Shown piece after piece: positions 37,548 through 46,043 of a stretch of 64,000 nucleotides of DNA (its first letter is position 1; each line of letters starts with the position of its first letter). The notes under the pieces are model-generated. The model worked only from the letters and a program-made list of their open reading frames with translations. It did no database searches and had not been told where the DNA came from. The stretch is from Melioribacter sp. Lineage in GTDB: Bacteria > Bacteroidota > Ignavibacteria > Ignavibacteriales > Melioribacteraceae. The translations under genes and the position numbers were made by a program. The stretch spans positions 1 to 64,000 of the forward strand of contig DYHW01000004.1 in NCBI GenBank assembly GCA_020723965.1. The letters run 5' to 3'.

Positions 37548-38144
37548 ATGAAAGAATTATGGAATAGCCGCTTTAGTGAAGCGGATTACATTTACGGAAA
37601 AGAACCAAATCAATTTTTGAAAGAAGAACTAGGAGGAATAACTCTTGGTAAAATTCTTTTTCTAGGAGAGGGCGAAGGAAGAAACGCAGTTTATGCGGCC
37701 ACACTAGGGTGGCAAGTTGATGCCGTCGATTCTTCTGACGAAGGCATGAAGAAAGCTTTGATGCTTGCCAAAGAGAAAAACGTTAACATTAACTATGTAG
37801 TTGCCGATATTTTTGAACGCGAAATTGCGATTAATTTTTATGACGCAGTTGTTCTTATTTATTTGCATGTACATGATGACCTTAAGCCCATACTTCATAA
37901 AAAAGTCATAGATGCATTAAAACCTTCCGGAAAAATTATTTTGGAAGCATTTGAAAAAGAGCAGATTAAAAATAATTCTGGGGGACCAAAGGATTTAGAT
38001 CTTCTTTATAATCTTCAGTCAATGGCTGAAGATTTTATTGATCTTGAATTCGAAAAGCTTTCGAAGGATAATATAGAATTGAACGAAGGAAAGGGACATC
38101 AAGGGAAAGCCTCGGTAATAAGATTTGTTGGAATAAAAAATTAA
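37548..38144 (+). CDS. SAM-dependent methyltransferase (TehB-like)
   Basis: 198-residue class I methyltransferase. It starts ELWNSRFSEADYIYGKEPNQFL, a typical opening of TehB/small-molecule methyltransferases, with SAM site LFLGEGEGRNAVYAATLGWQVDAVDSS near residues 34-60 and VVADIF and AVVLIYLHVH further on. Substrate unknown. It stands alone between a divergent groES-like gene and the tetR operon. Confidence 0.85.
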   Translation: MKELWNSRFSEADYIYGKEPNQFLKEELGGITLGKILFLGEGEGRNAVYAATLGWQVDAVDSSDEGMKKALMLAKEKNVNINYVVADIFEREIAINFYDAVVLIYLHVHDDLKPILHKKVIDALKPSGKIILEAFEKEQIKNNSGGPKDLDLLYNLQSMAEDFIDLEFEKLSKDNIELNEGKGHQGKASVIRFVGIKN

Positions 38145-38195
38145 TCCTTCCCAAAACCGCTAATAAACAAAGATTCTAAAAAACAACAGAAACCA

Positions 38196-38243
38196 CGGAA
38201 ACTAATACTTGACAAAGCAGTTTCCGTGCATTATATTGGAAAC
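38196..38243 (+). promoter_or_regulatory. Promoter and likely TetR operator of the efflux operon
   Basis: TTGACA (38209-38214), a 17-base spacer and TATATT (38232-38237) form a near-consensus sigma70 promoter 41 bases before the tetR ATG. It is framed by CGGAAACT (38196-38203) inverted as AGTTTCCG (38219-38226), and by a third copy GGAAAC (38238-38243) that pairs with GTTTCC across the -10 box. Half-sites over -35, spacer and -10 are what an autorepressing TetR would need. Confidence 0.75.
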
Positions 38244-38277
38244 CAGAAAAACTATTATAGTTTTCATTGGAGATAAA

Positions 38278-38892
38278 ATGAACGAGAAAGAAAAAATATT
38301 AGAGAGAATCGCGGAAAAATTTTTAAGAGAGGGTTTCTTTAAAATAACTATGGATGAAGTAGCGTCCGAGTTAAAAATCAGCAAGAAAACCATTTATAAA
38401 CATTTTCCCTCTAAAACCGTTTTAGTAGAAGCCGTAATAGATTTTTACACTACAATGATTCGCCATGAGTTTGAACTTGTGATAAACAGCAGAGAAAACG
38501 CAATTGTTAAGTTTGCAAATCTGCTTGCGTTGATAGGCAAAGCAACGGCAAAAATCAACGACAAATGGTTAAACGATCTACAACAACATCTTCCGCATGT
38601 TTGGAAAAAGTTTGATGATTTTCGTACAAAAATGATCAATAAGAACATTGGTCAATTGATAGAGCAGGGAAAAAAAGAAAATCTAATAATAGACGTTCCT
38701 ACACCTATAGTTCTTACTGTTTATATCTCTGCCGTTAGAGCAACAGTTAATCCAGAGTTTGTAATTCACAATAATTTTTCATTAAAGCAGGCAGTGGAAC
38801 ACACATTTAATATTATTATGAACGGAATACTTACTGATAAAGGGAAAAAAATATTAGCAACTAATAAAAGGAAGAAAAATGAAAACAAATAA
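38278..38892 (+). CDS. TetR-family repressor of the efflux operon
   Basis: 204 residues. An N-terminal HTH (ITMDEVASELKISKKTIYKHFPSKTVLVEAVI, about residues 19-50) is the standard TetR DNA-binding domain; the rest is a helical ligand-binding and dimer domain. I start at ATG 38278, preceded by GGAG at 6 bases, rather than at an upstream frame extension that would cover the promoter. It overlaps the membrane-fusion gene by 14 bases. By analogy with E. coli CecR (YbiH), which sits before ybhGFSR, it probably controls this operon through the inverted repeats at 38196-38243. Confidence 0.9.
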   Translation: MNEKEKILERIAEKFLREGFFKITMDEVASELKISKKTIYKHFPSKTVLVEAVIDFYTTMIRHEFELVINSRENAIVKFANLLALIGKATAKINDKWLNDLQQHLPHVWKKFDDFRTKMINKNIGQLIEQGKKENLIIDVPTPIVLTVYISAVRATVNPEFVIHNNFSLKQAVEHTFNIIMNGILTDKGKKILATNKRKKNENK

Positions 38893-39844
38893 AATTATTG
38901 CAATAGTAATTTTATCAGTATTCATAACATCATGCGGCAGGAATAACGATAAAGAATTACTGGAAGCTACCGGCACAATTGAATCAACAAATGTTACAAT
39001 CAGTTCCAAGAATGCGGGGGAAATAAAATCAATAATTGCAGACGAGGGCACACAAGTTAATGCCGGTGATACAGTTCTTGTAATTGATCACGAAGCGCTC
39101 GGATTTCAACTTGAACAAGCTTTAGCAGCAGAACAAATAACGCAAGCTCAGCTAAATTTGATGATTAAAGGGGCGCGAACGGAAGATATTAAACAAGCCG
39201 AAGAAATGATGAAGCAGAGCGAAACCAATCTTAAACTTGCTAAAAACGATTTTGAAAGATATGGGAAATTATGGGAGAGCAAAGCAATCACACAAAAACA
39301 ATATGAAGATATAACTGCGCGCTATCAGATTGCTCTTGCTCAATTTAGTGTATCAAAAGAAAATTATGAGAAAGTGAAAAAAATATTCCGTCCGGAAGAA
39401 ATCGAACAAGCTAAAGCTAATTTGAAAAAAGCTAAAGCTTCCGCCGATCTATTAAAAAAGAATATCCGGGATAGCTATGTAATATCGCCGCTAAATGGAT
39501 TTGTAGTTAAAAAATTTGTGGAAGTTGGAGAAACAGTATCGCCAATGTCGTCGCTTGTCAAAATATCAAATCTATCAAGTGTGAATTTAATTATTTATGT
39601 CTCCGAGGTGGAATTAGGGAAGATTAAACTTGGGCAAAAAGCGGAAATCACAATTGATACTTATCCCGATAAAAAATATGAAGGCAAAGTAACTTATATA
39701 TCTCCCGAGGCAGAGTTTACTCCAAAAAACATTCAAACTAAAGATGAGCGCACAAAGTTAGTATTTGCAGTTAAAATAGAAATACCCAATACAAATTTTG
39801 ATTTAAAACCGGGTATGCCGGCTGATGCGAAAATCATTTTATAA
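38879..39844 (+). CDS. Periplasmic adaptor (membrane fusion) lipoprotein, HlyD/YbhG-like
   Basis: Links the inner-membrane ABC transporter to the TolC channel. A lipobox (FITSC, Cys19) makes it a lipoprotein. Order: barrel/lipoyl half (about 28-70, TISSKNAGEIKSIIADEGTQVNAGDTVLVID), a long coiled-coil hairpin (about 75-195, rich in K, E and Q), the second lipoyl half (YVISPLNGFVVKKFVEVGETV) and a beta-barrel domain to 321. The arrangement is like YbhG. It overlaps tetR at its start and is followed 16 bases later by an ABC ATPase. Confidence 0.92.
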   Translation: MKTNKIIAIVILSVFITSCGRNNDKELLEATGTIESTNVTISSKNAGEIKSIIADEGTQVNAGDTVLVIDHEALGFQLEQALAAEQITQAQLNLMIKGARTEDIKQAEEMMKQSETNLKLAKNDFERYGKLWESKAITQKQYEDITARYQIALAQFSVSKENYEKVKKIFRPEEIEQAKANLKKAKASADLLKKNIRDSYVISPLNGFVVKKFVEVGETVSPMSSLVKISNLSSVNLIIYVSEVELGKIKLGQKAEITIDTYPDKKYEGKVTYISPEAEFTPKNIQTKDERTKLVFAVKIEIPNTNFDLKPGMPADAKIIL

Positions 39845-39860
39845 AGGTAGCGGGTAAATA

Positions 39861-40769
39861 ATGGAAGCAGTAATAAAAATAAACGATTTGAAAAAGAGTT
39901 ACGGTTCAGTGTTAGCAGTTGATGGAGTAAACTATCATGTGAACCGTGGTGAAATGTTTGGATTGGTCGGACCGGACGGCGCAGGAAAAACAACGACAAT
40001 AAGAATGTTAGTAGGGTTACTCAACCCCGATAGCGGCTCCGCAGAAGTTCTTGGGTATGATCTGTTATTACAAAAGAATTTAATAAAAGACGAAATCGGT
40101 TATCTATCTCAAAAGTTTTCACTGTATGGCGATTTAACCGTTGATGAGAACATAGAATTTTTTGCCGACATACATGGAGTGAAAAATTATCACGATAGAA
40201 GGAACGAACTGCTTGAGTTCACAAGACTAACACCTTTTAGAGACCGGCTTGCCGATAAACTTTCGGGCGGAATGAAACAAAAACTTGCTCTGGCTTGCAC
40301 TTTAATCCACAAACCGAAAATTATTTTTCTTGATGAACCGACCACTGGCGTGGATCCGGTCTCTCGAAGAGATTTCTGGAAAATTCTATCTAACCTTTTG
40401 AAAGAAGGAATTACAATTTTTATGTCCACTCCGTATCTCGATGAAGCCGAACGCTGCAACAGAGTTGCTTTGATGGACAAAGGAAAAATTATAAGCTGCG
40501 ATACGCCGAAGAATATTAAAGACTCGATGAACATACAAATAATAGAGATTGTTTGCACACCGGCAAGAACTGCATACAATGTTATAAAGTCGTTAACAAA
40601 TTTTGAAGTGCAAATGTATGGCGACCGGTTGAATATTGCCGTATCTGACTTCGAGAAGGATTATGCCTTCATTAAAAAATTGTTTGTAGAAAATTCAATC
40701 ATAGAAATAGATAAAAGAATCATCACTCCGTCTTTGGAAAATGTCTTTATCCATTATATGAGCAAGTAA
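39861..40769 (+). CDS. ABC transporter ATPase 1 (YbhF-like, N-half)
   Basis: Nucleotide-binding subunit of the efflux pump. Walker A GPDGAGKTTTIR (about residues 36-47), Q-loop GYLSQKFSLYGDL, signature KLSGGMKQKLALA and Walker B IIFLDEPTTGVDP are all intact. The switch region reads FMSTPYLDEAE where a histidine is usual (the H-loop His is not evident), so ATP turnover at this site may differ. The C-terminal 80 residues are a regulatory extension. E. coli YbhF fuses two such domains; here the second is the separate gene 42112-43053, with tolC in between. Confidence 0.9.
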   Translation: MEAVIKINDLKKSYGSVLAVDGVNYHVNRGEMFGLVGPDGAGKTTTIRMLVGLLNPDSGSAEVLGYDLLLQKNLIKDEIGYLSQKFSLYGDLTVDENIEFFADIHGVKNYHDRRNELLEFTRLTPFRDRLADKLSGGMKQKLALACTLIHKPKIIFLDEPTTGVDPVSRRDFWKILSNLLKEGITIFMSTPYLDEAERCNRVALMDKGKIISCDTPKNIKDSMNIQIIEIVCTPARTAYNVIKSLTNFEVQMYGDRLNIAVSDFEKDYAFIKKLFVENSIIEIDKRIITPSLENVFIHYMSK

Positions 40770-40798
40770 AGTTTGAAGAAAATTGAAGGAAAAACGAA

Positions 40799-42112
40799 AT
40801 GAAAAAAATATTAGTTATGATTTTAATTGCCGGTTCTCTCTTAGCCCAGGACAAAATATTAACGCTAAAAGAGAGTTTGGAAATCGGTTTGCAGAACAGC
40901 AAGGATCTCAAAGTCTCAAAATCGAAATTGAATTATGCCGATGCAAAACTGACGGAGCTCAACAGCCAATTTCTTCCACAGTTCAAACTGTTTGGAAATT
41001 ATACGCGGTTAAGCGATAACATTCCACCATTCGAAGTAACAATGCCTTTTTCTCCGGCTCCAATACGGATTTCCGAGCCGATACTCAATAACTACACATT
41101 CAAATTCGGTTTCAGTCAACCGCTGTTTACCGGTTTCAAATTACTATCGTTAAGAAGTTCGTCAAAGCTAAATTTACAAGCTTCGGAACATGATTACTCT
41201 AAAGAAAAAAATGAAGCCGCATTCAACATTTACATTGCTTACTGGAATTATTATAAAGCCGAGGAGATCAAAAAAGTAATTGTACAAACTCTTCAACAGA
41301 TGGAGGGACATCTTAAGGATACAAAAAGTTTTTTTGAGAATGGACTTGTATCAAAGAACGATCTTTTGAAATTAGAGGTGCAATATTCAAATACGAAACT
41401 TATGCTCATTGAAGCGGAAAATAATTTAGAACTTGCAAGAATTGCATTTAACAAAGCGATAGGCATTGATCTTTCTTCACAAACAAAAGTTGCTGCAAGT
41501 GAGAAGTCATCAAGTTTAGAGAAATATCAACTTGCAGAAATAATTACTGAAGCAGTTAACAATAGAAACGAATTGAAATCATTGTCTTACCGTGTTGAAG
41601 CGAGTAGAGAAGGAGTAAGCGCCGCCAAATCCAACTGGCTGCCATCCGTTTATCTGACCGGAAATTATTATTACAGCAATCCTAATCCAAGATTTCAACC
41701 GGCAAAAGATGAGTTTAATTCCAACTGGGATTTAGGCGTAACACTAAGCTGGGACGTTTGGAATTGGGGATTAACATCGTCTCAAGTTTCGCAAGCCGAA
41801 CAAACTAAAGTTCAGCTCGAAACAAATCTTGATCAAATGAAAGAAAATATCCAGATGGAAGTTTATTCAAACTACCTTAATCTTAATAAGAGCGATGAAA
41901 AAGTAAACGTGAGCAAAGAGGCATTAACACAAGCGTTGGAAAACTACCGTGTTACCTCTGAAAAGTACAACATACAATTGGCAACAAGTACGGATTTGAT
42001 TGACGCAGAAACTTTGAATATGCAAGCGGAAACAAATTTGAAAACTGCTGAGGTAGATTATCAAATCGCCAAAGTGAAATTAGAAAAATCTTTAGGGAGA
42101 GTTATTTACTAA
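40799..42112 (+). CDS. TolC-family outer membrane efflux protein
   Basis: 437 residues with a signal peptide (about 1-16). Two outer-membrane-efflux-protein repeats are visible, each beginning with LTLKESLEIGLQNS-like or LAEIITEAVNNRNELKSL-like helices, with long amphipathic helices between them. Forms the trimeric exit duct for the ABC pump. It is placed between the two ATPase genes and its stop codon overlaps the next start (TAATG-type junction at 42112), which couples their translation. Confidence 0.92.
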   Translation: MKKILVMILIAGSLLAQDKILTLKESLEIGLQNSKDLKVSKSKLNYADAKLTELNSQFLPQFKLFGNYTRLSDNIPPFEVTMPFSPAPIRISEPILNNYTFKFGFSQPLFTGFKLLSLRSSSKLNLQASEHDYSKEKNEAAFNIYIAYWNYYKAEEIKKVIVQTLQQMEGHLKDTKSFFENGLVSKNDLLKLEVQYSNTKLMLIEAENNLELARIAFNKAIGIDLSSQTKVAASEKSSSLEKYQLAEIITEAVNNRNELKSLSYRVEASREGVSAAKSNWLPSVYLTGNYYYSNPNPRFQPAKDEFNSNWDLGVTLSWDVWNWGLTSSQVSQAEQTKVQLETNLDQMKENIQMEVYSNYLNLNKSDEKVNVSKEALTQALENYRVTSEKYNIQLATSTDLIDAETLNMQAETNLKTAEVDYQIAKVKLEKSLGRVIY

Positions 42113-43053
42113 TGAATGCAATAGAAGTAAATGAGTTAACAAAAAACTTTGGGAAATTTACTGCTGTAGATCAAATCTCGTTCAATGTTCGTCAAGGAGA
42201 AATATTTGGTTTTCTTGGCGCTAACGGTGCCGGAAAATCAACTACAATAAGAATGTTGATTGGAATACTAGAACCAACCTCAGGCGATGCGCATGTTGGC
42301 GGTTATAGTATTAAGAAAGAACCGGATATGGTGAAAAAAAATATCGGTTATATGTCTCAAAAATTTTCTCTCTATAACGATCTGACAGTTATTGAAAATA
42401 TAAGATTCTTTGCCGGCATATACGGTTTGGATGGAAAGAAATATGAGGAAAGGAAAAAATGGGTTTTGAAAGTTGCCAACCTTGAGAATATGGAAAATGT
42501 AATAACAGGTTCTTTGCCGGGAGGAATTAAACAGCGGTTAGCTCTTGGTACGGCGGTAATTCACGAACCTAAAATTGTATTTCTCGACGAACCGACCAGC
42601 GGAGTTGACCCAATATCGCGGAGAAATTTCTGGGATTTGATAAACGAACTTTCCGAAGGCGGAACAACGGTGCTTGTAACTACTCACTACTTAGATGAAG
42701 CCGAATTTTGTAATGACATTATTTTAATTAATGCCGGAAAACTGATAGCTCAGGGGAATGCTCAGGCGTTAAAGACAAATTACATCAAGAATCCTATTCT
42801 GGAGATTGAAAGTGAACGGGTTGTTGACAGCTTAGAAATTTTGGAAAAAGAAAAGTGGGTTGGCGAAACATCAATCTTCGGCAACTATATACATGTCATT
42901 CTAAACGACAGCACTATTATTGAGAGCAACATCATTCAGATACTGCAAGAAAATAACGGAATTTTGGTAAAGCGCATTGAAAAAATAATTCCAACACTAG
43001 AAGATGTATTTATTCATCTAATTGAAAAGGACAGCAAAAAAAATGTTCAATAG
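42112..43053 (+). CDS. ABC transporter ATPase 2 (YbhF-like, C-half)
   Basis: Second nucleotide-binding subunit. Walker A GANGAGKSTTIR, Q-loop GYMSQKFSLYNDL, Walker B IVFLDEPTSGVDP and the H-loop His in VTTHYLDEAEF are present. The signature motif is SLPGGIKQRLALG, with Pro in place of the usual Ser. This matches the second half of YbhF-type fused ATPases. The H-loop His here and the Ser signature in ATPase 1 suggest an asymmetric ATPase heterodimer with one canonical and one degenerate site. It overlaps the permease gene by 11 bases. Confidence 0.9.
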   Translation: MNAIEVNELTKNFGKFTAVDQISFNVRQGEIFGFLGANGAGKSTTIRMLIGILEPTSGDAHVGGYSIKKEPDMVKKNIGYMSQKFSLYNDLTVIENIRFFAGIYGLDGKKYEERKKWVLKVANLENMENVITGSLPGGIKQRLALGTAVIHEPKIVFLDEPTSGVDPISRRNFWDLINELSEGGTTVLVTTHYLDEAEFCNDIILINAGKLIAQGNAQALKTNYIKNPILEIESERVVDSLEILEKEKWVGETSIFGNYIHVILNDSTIIESNIIQILQENNGILVKRIEKIIPTLEDVFIHLIEKDSKKNVQ

Positions 43054-44173
43054 AATATTTGCAATTGCCAAGAAAGAAACACGTCAGCTCAAGCGCGATA
43101 CCAGAATGCTATTCATAGTATTTTTCTTTCCCGTTGTTTTGCTGGCAATCTTTGGTTACGCAATCAACTTTGACGTTAAGCATATCAAGATAGCGGTTTA
43201 TGATCAAGACAAATCAGAGTACACAAGGGATTTCGTAAGCGGATTGATCAGTTCCGAGTATTTTGATCTTGTAACAAATATTGATGACGACAAAGAAATT
43301 AAAAGATTATTGGACGAAAAGATTGTTCAAGCGGTTGTTGTGTTTCCTAAAGATTTATCGAGGAAATTACAATCCAAACAAGAAGTGAAGATTCAATTTT
43401 TAGTTGACGGTGTTGACGGCAACACTGCAAATGTAATTAAGAATTATGTTAACGCTGCCACGTACAGTTATTCGATACAACTAACAAAAGAATATTTAGC
43501 GGTAACCGGCAAGAATATGTATGTGCCGATCGATCTTAAACCCCGTTTTTGGTTTAATCCGGATTTACAATCAACACGGTTTCTTATTCCGGGTTTGATG
43601 GGAATGATTTTAATAATTACCGCTGTCATTTCGATATCTCTTTCCATTGTACGGGAAAAAGAGAGAGGCACGATTGAACAGATTAATGTTTCGCCCCTTT
43701 CATCAATAGAATTTATTCTAGGCAAAACAATTCCGTATATAGTAATATCATTAATCAACGCGACTATAGTACTGCTTGCCGGTTACATTTTATTTGGAAT
43801 AGTTATAAAAGGAAGTATACTTTTATTGCTCATAGGAACATCTGCGTTTTTGTTTGCCGCATTGAGTTTAGGAATATTTATCTCGACTATCGCAGATTCG
43901 CAGCAAGTTGCGTTTCAAGCCGCAAATGTTACTTCATTACTTCCTTCACTAATTCTTTCCGGATTTATCTTTCCGATAGAAAGTATGCCGATAGCAGTTC
44001 AAGTATTGACCAATATTACTCCGGCAAAATTTTATATCGTTATTCTGAGAGCGATTCTTTTAAGAGGAGCGGGAATCTCCGCTTTCTGGGATCAACTTAT
44101 CTATTTGGGAATTTTCGGAATAATCTTCATCGGACTTGCAACCTTAGCAGATAGAAAATCAAAAAATAAGTGA
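43043..44173 (+). CDS. ABC-2 type permease 1 (YbhS-like)
   Basis: 376 residues: an N-terminal membrane helix (about 20-42, FFFPVVLLAIFGYAINF), a large periplasmic domain (about 45-175) and five helices at the C-terminus, with RFLIPGLMGMILIITAVISISLSIVREKERGTIEQINVSPLSSIEF as the clear ABC-2 signature. I start at ATG 43043 (MFNRIFAIAKKE) and reject the upstream TTG in frame. It pairs with permease 2 and, by homology to YbhS/YbhR, moves drugs or cations out of the cell. Confidence 0.92.
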   Translation: MFNRIFAIAKKETRQLKRDTRMLFIVFFFPVVLLAIFGYAINFDVKHIKIAVYDQDKSEYTRDFVSGLISSEYFDLVTNIDDDKEIKRLLDEKIVQAVVVFPKDLSRKLQSKQEVKIQFLVDGVDGNTANVIKNYVNAATYSYSIQLTKEYLAVTGKNMYVPIDLKPRFWFNPDLQSTRFLIPGLMGMILIITAVISISLSIVREKERGTIEQINVSPLSSIEFILGKTIPYIVISLINATIVLLAGYILFGIVIKGSILLLLIGTSAFLFAALSLGIFISTIADSQQVAFQAANVTSLLPSLILSGFIFPIESMPIAVQVLTNITPAKFYIVILRAILLRGAGISAFWDQLIYLGIFGIIFIGLATLADRKSKNK

Positions 44174-44178
44174 GAGAA

Positions 44179-45309
44179 ATGAAAACGATTTTTCAATTTA
44201 TAATCAAAGAACTACTGCAAGTTAAGCGCGATAAAAAAATGCTTGTGGTAATTTTTCTTGCGCCAATTCTGCAATTAGTTTTTCTTGGTTATGCGGCTAA
44301 CATGGACGTTAATGTTATTCATACAACAATTTATGATCAGGATAAAACATCAACCAGCCGCGATTTTATAAAACGGTTTGAACAATCGGGATATTTCCAA
44401 TTAGACTATTATGTAGATAACTATGAAGAGGTTACCGAGCTCTTAAATAAAGGAAAGACTCTGGTTGCAATTGTAATTCCAAAAGATTTTGAAAAGAAAA
44501 TAAATAAGCGCGAAACATCTCCGCTTCAAACTCTTTTTGAAGGTTCCGATGGTAATAAAGCATCAATAGCGCTCGGATATATTCAAGGTATCGCCACAAA
44601 ATTTTCCAGATCAATTGTTGCAGATACACAAGACAAACTCGGAATGAAAATTTCATTAAGCGGATCTTTAACGCCGGAAGTACGCGTGTGGTATAATCCG
44701 GAAATGAAAACACGCAATTATATGGTGCCTGGAATTCTTGGACTTATCTTAATGATTTCGACAATCTCTTTAATGTCTATGGCAGTTGTAAGAGAACGGG
44801 AGATTGGAACACTTGAACAACTGATTGTAACTCCAATAAAGAACTATCAACTCATACTCGGTAAACTGATTCCTTTCACGCTCATCGGTTTTGTTGTGCT
44901 GATAATTGTTATGGTAATTATGACTCAATGGTTCGGAATAGTAGTGCGGGGAAATAAACTGTTTCTACTTTTCAGCGCATTACTTTTTGTTCTCTCAAAT
45001 TTGGGTATCGGTTTATTCATCTCCACTGTTTCAAAAACACAGCAGCAAGCAATGATGGCATCTGTATTTGCCATTATGATGCCGATGATTTATTTATCCG
45101 GGTTTGCGTTTCCGATTGAAAATATGCCGAAAGTAGTTCAATACATTACCTACTTAATTCCGCTAAGATATTTTATCACCATCCTACGTGGCATTGTGCT
45201 GAAAGGAATCGGTTTTTCCGCTCTTTGGTTTGAGACTTTAGTTCTTTTTGGAATGGGAGTAGCTATATTGATCTTCAGCGCATTGAGATTCAGTAAAAAA
45301 ATAGATTAA
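44179..45309 (+). CDS. ABC-2 type permease 2 (YbhR-like)
   Basis: Paralogue of the preceding permease with the same layout: first helix near residues 20-40, periplasmic domain with YDQDKTSTSRDFIKRFEQSG, and the ABC-2 signature RNYMVPGILGLILMISTISLMSMAVVREREIGTLEQLIVTPI near 180-220. I prefer ATG 44179; a GTG at 44170 overlapping the previous stop codon is the alternative. Last obvious gene of the YbhGFSR-like set; the next gene follows after 33 bases. Confidence 0.92.
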   Translation: MKTIFQFIIKELLQVKRDKKMLVVIFLAPILQLVFLGYAANMDVNVIHTTIYDQDKTSTSRDFIKRFEQSGYFQLDYYVDNYEEVTELLNKGKTLVAIVIPKDFEKKINKRETSPLQTLFEGSDGNKASIALGYIQGIATKFSRSIVADTQDKLGMKISLSGSLTPEVRVWYNPEMKTRNYMVPGILGLILMISTISLMSMAVVREREIGTLEQLIVTPIKNYQLILGKLIPFTLIGFVVLIIVMVIMTQWFGIVVRGNKLFLLFSALLFVLSNLGIGLFISTVSKTQQQAMMASVFAIMMPMIYLSGFAFPIENMPKVVQYITYLIPLRYFITILRGIVLKGIGFSALWFETLVLFGMGVAILIFSALRFSKKID

Positions 45310-45342
45310 ATATATTTTTGAAACTAATTACAGAAAAGGCAA

Positions 45343-46029
45343 ATGAGTGAGATAATCTTTGATTCAAAAAAGGCGTCGCATTATGAAGACTTAGCCCGCA
45401 AAGCAGTGTTCGGTTATGACCAGCTCTTCACGATGGCATTATCAATATTCTCAGATAAGTTGAGTGAGTCCGCGAATCTTTTAGTTGTGGGTTGCGGAAC
45501 AGGAATGGAATTGACGACATTTGGGAACTATATGCCTAAATGGCGATTAACCGGAGTTGATCCTTCTGAGGAAATGATAAAAATTGCAAAGGCTAAAATA
45601 AATAGTCACGGTCTGAATGAACGTGTAAAACTTCATCATGGGTTTACGGACACGTTACCAGAAGAAGAACAGTTTGATGGTGCCTCCTTGTTATTTGTCT
45701 TACGGTTTAGTTCTAATGAAGGAAATATATTAATCCTGTTCAAAAATATTGCAAAGCGTTTAAAAAGTGGCGCCACACTAGTAATAGTTGACCAGTATGG
45801 TGATCCCGGTAGTAAACAGTTTCAAGATATGTCTAAAGCATGGAGAAATTTTATGAAACTGAACGGCGCTTCATCTGAATTGGTTAGAAAAATTGCAGTT
45901 CAATCAATCGAACAGCATTTTATTACAGAGTTACGATTGCAAAAATTATTGTCCAATGCCGGATTTGAAATGATAAATCGTTTTTACAACTCTTTTTTAC
46001 ATGGCGGATGGGTTGTTCATAAAAAGTGA
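45343..46029 (+). CDS. SAM-dependent methyltransferase
   Basis: 228-residue class I methyltransferase with SAM motif LLVVGCGTGMELTTFGNYMPKWRLTGVDPSEEM near residues 45-80 and a central GASLLFVLRFS. Resembles UbiE/MenG-like or small-metabolite enzymes; the substrate cannot be told. It lies between the efflux genes and the DUF3943 gene, close enough to share their transcript. Confidence 0.85.
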   Translation: MSEIIFDSKKASHYEDLARKAVFGYDQLFTMALSIFSDKLSESANLLVVGCGTGMELTTFGNYMPKWRLTGVDPSEEMIKIAKAKINSHGLNERVKLHHGFTDTLPEEEQFDGASLLFVLRFSSNEGNILILFKNIAKRLKSGATLVIVDQYGDPGSKQFQDMSKAWRNFMKLNGASSELVRKIAVQSIEQHFITELRLQKLLSNAGFEMINRFYNSFLHGGWVVHKK

Positions 46030-46043
46030 TGGAGGATAATGAA

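Noticed and set aside
38209..38277. Extended tetR start upstream of 38278
   Set aside because: It would begin on the -35 box and has no ribosome binding site, while ATG 38278 has GGAG at the right distance and matches family N-termini.
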